From JBFWIW01 sp050253535 (GTDB taxonomy: Bacteria > Bacillota > Clostridia > Oscillospirales > Oscillospiraceae): a stretch of DNA of 17,758 nucleotides. This document shows, piece by piece, positions 1-5,459 of the stretch (the first letter of the stretch is position 1; each line of letters opens with the position of its first letter). The notes under the pieces are model-generated. The model was not told the origin of the DNA and did not search any database. It worked only from the letters and a program-made list of their open reading frames with translations. The position numbers and the translations under genes are program-made. The stretch is from NCBI GenBank assembly GCA_050253535.1, contig JBFWIW010000061.1, forward strand, positions 1 through 17,758, given 5' to 3'.

Positions 1-17
1 ATTGGAGCGCCCGGTTT

Positions 18-656
18 TTATATCTTTATTATTTCGGCTTTGCAGATTGATATGAAGACGGGATCCGAATCGTTCGGCCCGACAAGCACGGCGACCCCGT
101 ATTCACTCTTTTTTACAGTCCCCTCACCAAAGGTACGGCCTCCGGCTCTGATGCTGACACGCTCAGTCCCTGCGGGAATTAAACTGCGTATCGCTTTAAA
201 ACAGTCGGCGCCGCAGCCCTCCGGCAGGGACGCAGGCTCCTGAACATATTCCAGTGTATCCTTGTAGACACCGTTGTTGATATGCACCGCCGCTATATGA
301 CAGACAGGAACCGCCTCAAGCGGAACGCCATTCTCGTCCGCAAGCTGGAACAGTCCAGCATTCGGATTTGTGTTCGGCGTTTTAAACAAAGCGTATGGCC
401 TGCCGCTCAATTCGTCCCCGCAGTCAACGGTGACAGTCATCTTTTCAGTACTGTAAACCGTGATAAATTGCTGCAATAGCGTTCGCATCTGCGCAACGCA
501 TGCACATTCAGGAGCACTCCCAGAGGCCCCCTCAGGACCGGGGGGAGGACAGCAGCATACCGATGGGTCTGCAAGCGGACAGTAACATGCCGGTGGGTCA
601 GCTGAACTGCATTTATATATACTCAAAGCCGGATCTTTTGGATTTCTGTCATCCAT
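18..656 (-). CDS. Cys-rich protein of unknown function, possibly spore-surface
   Basis: I do not recognise this 212-residue protein with certainty. Its N-terminal third has Cys-Pro clusters: Cys16, a degenerate tandem motif ADPPACYCPL / ADPSVCCCPP (residues 20-39), then Cys51 and Cys53. Two similar-looking beta-rich segments follow (about 55-123 and 152-208). Each has a short helix, a strand reading VTVD or VSIR, a Gly-rich turn and a closing CHIAAVHI or SICKAEII strand. There is no signal peptide or membrane segment. Clustered cysteines before a compact beta domain recall clostridial spore coat or exosporium proteins; that is inference. I chose the ATG at 656 because AAAGGA (670-665) lies 8 nt upstream. 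The ATG at 677 would add seven residues but has a poor ribosome site. It lies 86 nt or more downstream of the PocR-AraC gene on the same strand, with no terminator between, so co-transcription is possible. Confidence 0.6.
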   Translation of the reverse strand: MDDRNPKDPALSIYKCSSADPPACYCPLADPSVCCCPPPGPEGASGSAPECACVAQMRTLLQQFITVYSTEKMTVTVDCGDELSGRPYALFKTPNTNPNAGLFQLADENGVPLEAVPVCHIAAVHINNGVYKDTLEYVQEPASLPEGCGADCFKAIRSLIPAGTERVSIRAGGRTFGEGTVKKSEYGVAVLVGPNDSDPVFISICKAEIIKI

Positions 657-763
657 ACCGGTTATCCTTTCACTCATAATTCCGAGAGCATGAAGTACGC
701 CCTCTATATACTATTCCCTGCTCACAAAAGCAGTGACTGAAAGGGTATGGGTTTAGCTGCCGG

Positions 764-2035
764 TTATTTTGTTGTTTTAAAAACGCCCTTCGACTCGCGG
801 TATTTCAGCGGAGCCAGTCCTGTCACCCGCTTGAACACCTTTGTAAAATAACTCTGGTCCTCAAACCCGGTCATGAGGGCAATGTCTGTAAGCCGAAGAT
901 CCATATGCAGAAGCATTTCCTTGCTCTTTTCGATTCGTACGAGGTTTAAATAGCTGCTGAAGGTGCGCCCGGTCTCTTTTTTAAATACTCTGCTGAAATA
1001 TGCCGGTGAAAGATATGCCATCTCAGCCATAACATTCAGCGTTATCTTTTCAGCGTAATGCGCACGCATGTACTGTACCGTCTTGTGTATCATGTTCAAA
1101 TGCCTGACGTCCATAAACTCGAATACGTTGTCCATGAAACTGTCCATTACGCCTTTCAGCCAGAAGCAAAGATCGTCAATATTTTTCTGTCTGTGCAAAG
1201 CCTGCATGTACCGGTGGCTCTGACTAAGCGTCCCATCGGGCTCAGCGCCAGCGTCGATGGCCGCGCGGGATATCAAAACCAGCAATTCATAGACGCGGGA
1301 CTTCGCCTGTTCAAAATTGCCCCCCGACGAAAAAAATATATGTCCGAAGAGTTCGTTTAAAAGTCTCTGCGCCTCCGGCTTGTTGCTCTGAGAAATTGAC
1401 CGCAAAAGCGCGCGCTCCGTCTCAAATGGATAAGGCGGCACCTCATCTTCTCCCTTGAGTTTCATGATATATGAAGTTATCTGCCCTCTGACGGCGTCGG
1501 ATTCCTGGGTGTCAAGCATACGGTTTGCGGCCGAAACATTGTTCATAAAGCCTACGGCCATGAAAAGGAGCGTGGACAGCCGGTTAACCTTCTCCGTTTC
1601 CACAACCGGAACATTTTTAAGTTCATCAGCAGCAGTTACCAGAAGCGGCACTTTCAGCTGCAGGCGCTCGACTAGGTCGCAGGAAATGTAGTCCTGTCTG
1701 TCCACCATCAAAAACGGGCCGACTGTTATTTTCGCTGCGCTCCTCTCGCTGCCCAGTATGGGAGAAACGAAGCAAGTAAGGCCCATCGGGCAAAAATATA
1801 TGTACTTGCCGCCAAAGCGCTCCGCCTCTGTCATCCCATAAATATGAGAACGCACGCAGTTGTCTTTTATCTGCCCCGCCGCCAGACACATCCCGCAGGA
1901 AGCGCAGCCGTATCCGGCCTCAAACAGCACTTTTCCCGCCGTATCGGAGACTACGCAGCCAAGGTCTGAAGAAGCAGCAAAAGCAGCGGCGCATTCCGTC
2001 GCCAGCTTAAGATCAAATTCAGTATTTGTCTGCAA
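764..2035 (-). CDS. PocR-domain AraC-family transcriptional regulator
   Basis: A 423-residue one-component regulator. Residues about 8-170 look like a PocR ligand-binding domain: six cysteines (44, 47, 50, 60, 82, 88) in the patterns GCASCGMC, DNC and FCPMGLTC, then a hydrophobic GPFLM core. The C-terminal 100 residues are a double helix-turn-helix of the AraC type, recognisable by AEMAYLSPAYFSRVFKKETG and the second helix pair DIALMTGFEDQSYFTKVFKR. The PocR family is known for sensing small metabolites, classically 1,2-propanediol, and is often linked to B12-dependent pathways. The ligand here is unknown, and the Cys cluster could bind a metal or sense redox. Translation starts at an unusual TTG, justified by GGAGGTG (2047-2041) 5 nt upstream. 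It is divergent from a corrinoid-protein gene, which is its probable target. Confidence 0.87.
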   Translation of the reverse strand: MQTNTEFDLKLATECAAAFAASSDLGCVVSDTAGKVLFEAGYGCASCGMCLAAGQIKDNCVRSHIYGMTEAERFGGKYIYFCPMGLTCFVSPILGSERSAAKITVGPFLMVDRQDYISCDLVERLQLKVPLLVTAADELKNVPVVETEKVNRLSTLLFMAVGFMNNVSAANRMLDTQESDAVRGQITSYIMKLKGEDEVPPYPFETERALLRSISQSNKPEAQRLLNELFGHIFFSSGGNFEQAKSRVYELLVLISRAAIDAGAEPDGTLSQSHRYMQALHRQKNIDDLCFWLKGVMDSFMDNVFEFMDVRHLNMIHKTVQYMRAHYAEKITLNVMAEMAYLSPAYFSRVFKKETGRTFSSYLNLVRIEKSKEMLLHMDLRLTDIALMTGFEDQSYFTKVFKRVTGLAPLKYRESKGVFKTTK

Positions 2036-2073
2036 AACACCACCTCCGAGTTATGCTGTCCTCAACGTTTTTG

Positions 2074-2153
2074 GTACTTTCTTATCCCGTTTTTAGAATA
2101 GTCCAAAATTCATATGCGGTCAATGGAAAAATCAGAAGTACACAAGAAAGTAC
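2074..2153. promoter_or_regulatory. Candidate regulator sites: GTAC-centred repeats
   Basis: GTACTTTCTT (2074-2083) and its perfect inverse AAGAAAGTAC (2144-2153) bracket the araC promoter. A third copy of the AAGTAC core lies at 2136-2141, 12 bp from the core of the second (2148-2153), and a degenerate copy (GATACTTTTT) is at 2183-2192. AraC proteins often bind direct repeats, and a site at the araC start point would allow autoregulation. Binding is inferred; only the repeats are seen. Confidence 0.4.
2095..2123 (-). promoter_or_regulatory. sigma-A-type promoter of the PocR-AraC gene
   Basis: On the minus strand a -35 box TTGACC (2123-2118) is followed after exactly 17 nt by a -10 box TATTCT (2100-2095). 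Transcription would start near 2088, leaving a leader of about 50 nt with the GGAGGTG ribosome site. This is the best promoter in the divergent region. I found no equally good promoter for the corrinoid gene, which would fit activator-dependent transcription. Confidence 0.6.
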
Positions 2154-2254
2154 AAAAGTTATATAATTTATACTAGGCGATCGATACTTTTTGAGTTATA
2201 TTAGTGTTATGAAACGTGCATGCGCAAATGTTAACATTTACTGGAGGATTCAAA

Positions 2255-2896
2255 ATGAGCATATTAAACGACATTTCCGAAAACCTTCAAAAGGGTAAAG
2301 CAAAAATTGTCAAAGAACTTGTGCAGCAGGCCATTGACGAAGGAATCTCCGTAAAGAGAATACTTGAAGAAGGTCTTCTTTCCGGTATGAACATAATCGG
2401 CGAAAAATTCAAGAACAACGAGGTCTTTGTCCCCGAGGTGCTGGTTGCCGCTCGCGCTATGAATATGGGTGCCGCGCTCTTAAAGCCGCTTTTGGCAGAG
2501 GCCGGGGTGATGGCGTGCGGCAAGGTTTGCATAGGTACTGTTAAGGGCGACCTGCACGACATCGGCAAGAACCTTGTAAAGATGATGATGGAGGGAAAGG
2601 GCCTTGAGGTGATCGATCTCGGCACCGACGTCGCCCCCGAAAGGTTTATTGAGACGGCTGTAAACGAGAATTGCCAGATAATCGCCTGCTCCGCACTTTT
2701 GACTACCACCATGGGCGTCATGGGCGATGTCGTCACTAAAGCCGGCGAGGCTGGAATCCGCGACAAGGTGAAAATAATGATCGGCGGCGCGCCGGTCACC
2801 GAGTCGTTCTGCAGTCAGATCGGCGCCGACAGATACACCCCGGACGCCGCCAGCGCGGCCGATGCCGCAGTCTCTTTCTGTGCTGCTCAGACATAA
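2255..2896 (+). CDS. Corrinoid (B12-binding) protein of a methyltransferase system
   Basis: A 213-residue carrier of the MtaC/MtbC/MttC type. Residues about 1-85 form the helical cap domain. Residues 90-210 form the Rossmann-like cobalamin domain with the DxHxxG motif GDLHDIG (His101 is the expected lower cobalt ligand), the SxL motif at Ser146-Leu148 and the GG pair at 178-179. Such proteins carry a methyl group on cobalt between a substrate:corrinoid methyltransferase and a second methyltransferase that passes it to a folate or thiol. Usually those enzymes and a corrinoid-reactivating ATPase are adjacent; none is here. The ATG at 2255 has GGAGG (2243-2247) 7 nt upstream; an in-frame ATG at 2216 lacks a ribosome site. 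The divergent PocR-AraC gene is its likely regulator. Substrate cannot be assigned from sequence. Confidence 0.92.
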   Translation: MSILNDISENLQKGKAKIVKELVQQAIDEGISVKRILEEGLLSGMNIIGEKFKNNEVFVPEVLVAARAMNMGAALLKPLLAEAGVMACGKVCIGTVKGDLHDIGKNLVKMMMEGKGLEVIDLGTDVAPERFIETAVNENCQIIACSALLTTTMGVMGDVVTKAGEAGIRDKVKIMIGGAPVTESFCSQIGADRYTPDAASAADAAVSFCAAQT

Positions 2897-2904
2897 ACAA
2901 TAAA

Positions 2905-2937
2905 CTGTATCGGCCATATACAGATACTGCCTGTATA
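2905..2937 (+). other. Three-arm mutually exclusive hairpin motif in the corrinoid 3' UTR
   Basis: CTGTAT (2905-2910) can pair with ATACAG (2918-2923), or TATACAG (2917-2923) can pair with CTGTATA (2931-2937), both with 7-nt loops. The two pairings exclude each other. The motif lies 8 nt after the corrinoid stop and 47 nt before the main terminator. It may be an RNA stability or attenuation element, or a dimeric protein site; nothing further can be told. Confidence 0.3.
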
Positions 2938-2983
2938 GCGGGACTTTGCCGCAGTTTTCGGTGAACCTGAATAAGCTAAATTA

Positions 2984-3022
2984 ACCGCACGGCCTAAATT
3001 GCCGTGCGGTCATTATTGTTTT
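2984..3022 (+). terminator. Terminator of the corrinoid-protein gene
   Basis: ACCGCACGGC (2984-2993) and its perfect complement (3001-3010) form a 10-bp GC-rich stem with a 7-nt loop, followed by a T-rich tract (CATTATTGTTTTAATT). It closes the corrinoid transcript and isolates it from the acyltransferase operon. Confidence 0.85.
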
Positions 3023-3111
3023 AATTGCTAAAAAAGAGTGCAAAACCATCCTGAAATAATATTTTTAAAAGCTTGTGACTGGTTTTATAAGCCAATAATA
3101 ACCGGCAAGGA

Positions 3112-3140
3112 TTGTAAATAACGATAAAACGTGTTATTTT
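3112..3140 (+). promoter_or_regulatory. Promoter of the acyltransferase-recombinase operon
   Basis: TTGTAA (3112-3117), a 17-nt spacer and TATTTT (3135-3140) make a plausible sigma-A promoter with a start near 3147. The start point lies downstream of an in-frame GTG at 3131, which rules that codon out as the translation start if this promoter is used. Confidence 0.45.
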
Positions 3141-3169
3141 ATGCACATATACATTACGGCGGTGACAAT

Positions 3170-4237
3170 ATGTGTCCTGAATCCAAAAACAAGAGGCGCA
3201 GAGAACTATCTTATCTGAACGTTCTCCTCTGTCTATTAGTTATCTTGATCCACGTCTCATCCGAACCGGTTACCCAACTGCAAAAGGGCAGCTGGCAGTA
3301 TCTGGCAGTCATGCTGCCGTGGAGGCTGTCGGCATTCGCGGTGCCGTGCTTTGTATTTTTGTCAGGACTCAAGCTGTTTCTTAACAAGGGAAACGGCATC
3401 GATTACGGGAAATTCTATCTCTCGCGTTTTTCAAAAATAGTCCTGCCTTATCTCCTGTGGGTGGCAATATACTATTTATATTTCGTTCGTCACGGCTATT
3501 TCAGTTTCAGCCTGCCCGTACTCCTAAGCCATATGGCGTTTGGCGACCTTGTCAGCCACCTGTATTTTATTATTATTATTGTGCAATTTTACCTTCTTGC
3601 GCCGTTGTGGATGGCGCTCGTAAAAAAGCTGGACCCCAAAATATTTATTCCCGTGTCACTTCTGCTGACGATCCTTTGCAAAAAGTTTCTGCCGGATCTG
3701 ATACCGGCGCTCTCACCCGTCGGTAAGTTCCCGTTTAACGACAGACTGTTTACAAGCTGGCTCGTCTATTGGATATCCGGCTGCTACGCCGGCCTTTATT
3801 ATGAGAATATTAAAAAAGTGCTCATCAGTAAGCGGGCCCTTTTCATAGATGTATTCATATTATTTGCCCTTGCCGAAACCATAACGAGTTATTTTGCTTT
3901 TGCGCGGGGAGCTGGATTTCCTGCTCTCGAGTATGTCCATATGGGCTACTGCCTCACAGCGATACCGTTCTCCCTTCTTGTGTTTTTGATCTTTACAAAA
4001 AAATCGGAACGCGGCCTCAGGCTCATAAGCGATATCGATGTGTCGAGCTACCTCGTCTACTTGGCTCATCCGCTCACAATCTTTATTATTAACGACAAAA
4101 TGACGCAGGCCGGTATTTCTTCCATCGGGAGCAGGTTCTTTCTTAGGATTCTGTTTGCCTATATTGTCACCATATCACTGTGTATCTTCTATACAAAGCT
4201 CAAAAAACTGGTACTCAGTCACCGGCGCATAATCTGA
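3170..4237 (+). CDS. Acyltransferase-3 family integral membrane protein
   Basis: A 355-residue membrane protein of the OafA/YrhL acyltransferase-3 family, whose members move acetyl or other acyl groups onto surface polysaccharides or peptidoglycan. It starts with a basic tail (KNKRRRELSYLNVLL) and has about ten hydrophobic segments. Family marks are His28 in LVILIHVSS at the end of the first helix, Arg52 and the SAFAVPCFVFLSG segment (54-66), and the late SSYLVYLAHPL motif (292-302) resembling the family's YLxHP. There is no extra SGNH domain. The acceptor is unknown. The ATG at 3170 is preferred, with a weak GGCGGTG ribosome site; a GTG at 3131 lies upstream of the predicted transcription start. 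Its TGA overlaps the Shine-Dalgarno of the following recombinase gene, so the two are one operon. Confidence 0.85.
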   Translation: MCPESKNKRRRELSYLNVLLCLLVILIHVSSEPVTQLQKGSWQYLAVMLPWRLSAFAVPCFVFLSGLKLFLNKGNGIDYGKFYLSRFSKIVLPYLLWVAIYYLYFVRHGYFSFSLPVLLSHMAFGDLVSHLYFIIIIVQFYLLAPLWMALVKKLDPKIFIPVSLLLTILCKKFLPDLIPALSPVGKFPFNDRLFTSWLVYWISGCYAGLYYENIKKVLISKRALFIDVFILFALAETITSYFAFARGAGFPALEYVHMGYCLTAIPFSLLVFLIFTKKSERGLRLISDIDVSSYLVYLAHPLTIFIINDKMTQAGISSIGSRFFLRILFAYIVTISLCIFYTKLKKLVLSHRRII

Positions 4238-4249
4238 AAGGAGGTCATA

Positions 4250-5251
4250 ATGGATTACAGAATTGAAGCGCCCCCCGTCATCCGCGGTTTTCTCACATAC
4301 CACGAGACGATAAAGGGCCACTCAAAAAAAACCGTCGACGAATACTATCTTGACCTCCGCATGTTCTTCCGATATCTAAAAATCGAGAAAGGCAGGGCTC
4401 TGCGCGCAACCCCGCTTGAGGAGATATCAATTTCGGATATTGACCTTGATTTTGTTAAGAGCGTCACGCTCTCGGATGTCTATGACTTCCTCTCATACCT
4501 CGCGCGCGACAAGGCGAAACACGTAAACAGCCGCGATACGGAATACGGTCTGGGTACAAATGCCCGGGCGCGCAAGATCGCTACCATACGATCGTATTAC
4601 AAGTATCTCACCGTCAAGACGAAACAGCTTTCGGAAAACCCCGTCTCGGATCTGGACTCACCCAAGGTGATGAAGACGCTGCCCCGCTATCTAACGCTTA
4701 ATGACAGTATGGCGCTTTTAAACTCCGTCGACGGGCCAAATAAAGAACGCGATTTCTGCATACTCACGATTTTTTTAAACTGCGGCCTGCGCATTTCCGA
4801 ACTCGTCGGATTAAACCTTGCCGACATTAGGGCGGACAGCCTGAGAGTGGTGGGAAAGGGCAACAAGGAGCGGGTCGTTTACTTAAACGACGCGTGCGCA
4901 GGGGCCATTAACGATTATCTTTTAATCAGGAAATCCATCGCAGCGGTCGATAACCGCGCGTTTTTTCTCTCGTCGCGCAGAGTCAGGATATCCAAGTCCA
5001 CGGTACACAGCCTCGTAAAGAAACACATAACAGCCGCCGGTCTCGACAGCAGCAAATATTCAGCGCATAAACTGCGCCACACGGCGGCGACTTTAATGCT
5101 GCACAGCGGCGTAGACATAAGGACACTTCAGGAGCTTCTGGGGCACGAGCATCTCAACACGACCGAGATATACACACATGTTGAAAGCGAAGACCTTCGC
5201 AGTGCGGCGGCACGCTCTCCGCTGTCCGAGTTTAAACAGAAGATAAAATAA
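4250..5251 (+). CDS. Xer-type tyrosine recombinase
   Basis: A 333-residue site-specific recombinase with the complete catalytic set: Arg181 (GLRISELVGL), Lys203 (VGKGNKERVV), His273 and Arg276 (AHKLRHT), His299 (LLGHE) and the nucleophile Tyr308 (EIYTHV). The N-terminal core-binding domain (about 8-125) has an extra polar stretch (85-105) that makes it longer than typical XerC/XerD of about 300 residues. It would cut, exchange and rejoin DNA at short paired sites. The ribosome site AAAGGAGGT (4237-4245) is near perfect and overlaps the acyltransferase stop, so translation is likely coupled. I see no excisionase, relaxase or direct-repeat attachment sites, so a housekeeping or Xer-paralogue role is more likely than an integrase of a mobile element. 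Target sites cannot be assigned. Confidence 0.93.
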   Translation: MDYRIEAPPVIRGFLTYHETIKGHSKKTVDEYYLDLRMFFRYLKIEKGRALRATPLEEISISDIDLDFVKSVTLSDVYDFLSYLARDKAKHVNSRDTEYGLGTNARARKIATIRSYYKYLTVKTKQLSENPVSDLDSPKVMKTLPRYLTLNDSMALLNSVDGPNKERDFCILTIFLNCGLRISELVGLNLADIRADSLRVVGKGNKERVVYLNDACAGAINDYLLIRKSIAAVDNRAFFLSSRRVRISKSTVHSLVKKHITAAGLDSSKYSAHKLRHTAATLMLHSGVDIRTLQELLGHEHLNTTEIYTHVESEDLRSAAARSPLSEFKQKIK

Positions 5252-5253
5252 AA

Positions 5254-5314
5254 GACCGGCGTTCAAAGCCGGGAAGTCACAAGGATAAGTTGTGAACCTA
5301 CCCTATTAGGCAAA
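5254..5314 (+). other. Possible structured RNA or DNA element after the recombinase gene
   Basis: Directly after the recombinase stop come three short hairpins in a row: CCGGC/GCCGG around 5257-5272, TCACAA/TTGTGA around 5277-5296 and CCTA/TAGG around 5298-5311. A strong terminator follows. They could be a small RNA, a 3' UTR structure or recombinase target DNA. I could not match it to a known RNA family. Confidence 0.25.
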
Positions 5315-5325
5315 CTGAATACGGA

Positions 5326-5369
5326 AAAAGCCCCTCATTCCTAAAAGATTTGTAGAATGAGGGGCTTTT
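5326..5369. terminator. Bidirectional terminator between convergent operons
   Basis: A perfect 15-bp stem, AAAAGCCCCTCATTC (5326-5340) and its complement (5355-5369), with a 14-nt loop. On the plus strand the stem ends in TTTTAGATTTG. On the minus strand it ends in a TTTTT run. It therefore serves both the recombinase operon (plus) and the BlaI-M56-microprotein operon (minus), ending 12 nt past the microprotein stop. Confidence 0.88.
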
Positions 5370-5381
5370 AGATTTGACGTG

Positions 5382-5459
5382 TTACCGTTGTCTCTTAGAT
5401 ATATTTAAAATTAATAACCCATAAAATACAGCCGCTGTAAATGCGACAATCAAAAGCAT
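5382..5459 (-). CDS. 25-residue single-span membrane microprotein, coupled to the M56 gene
   Basis: A small open frame of 26 codons including stop. The product has one hydrophobic helix, MLLIVAFTAAVFYGLLILN, followed by a short basic tail SKRQR. Its ATG overlaps the stop of the M56 metallopeptidase gene as TAATG (5461-5457), the classic arrangement for termination-reinitiation, which fits the lack of its own ribosome site. The operon terminator begins 12 nt after its stop, so the whole message ends with this frame. The positive-inside rule puts the basic tail in the cytoplasm. It may be a partner or modulator of the M56 sensor in the membrane. This is inference: the family is not recognised, and short hydrophobic frames can occur by chance. 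Confidence 0.5.
   Translation of the reverse strand: MLLIVAFTAAVFYGLLILNISKRQR

Noticed and set aside
2124..2177. 17-codon plus-strand frame upstream of the corrinoid gene
   Set aside because: No ribosome site, and it overlaps the araC -35 box and the candidate operator repeats.
2104..2254. Cobalamin riboswitch before the corrinoid gene
   Set aside because: The space is short and I see no B12-box-like GCCACTG sequence or extended folding.
3131..3169. GTG start extending the acyltransferase by 13 residues
   Set aside because: It lies within the predicted promoter, above the transcription start, and has no ribosome site.
5250..5263. 14-nt match AAAAGACCGGCGTT to the minus strand at 8266-8253, both just after gene stops
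   Set aside because: One 14-nt match is expected by chance in a window this size, and the flanks diverge, so I do not call it an attachment-site pair.
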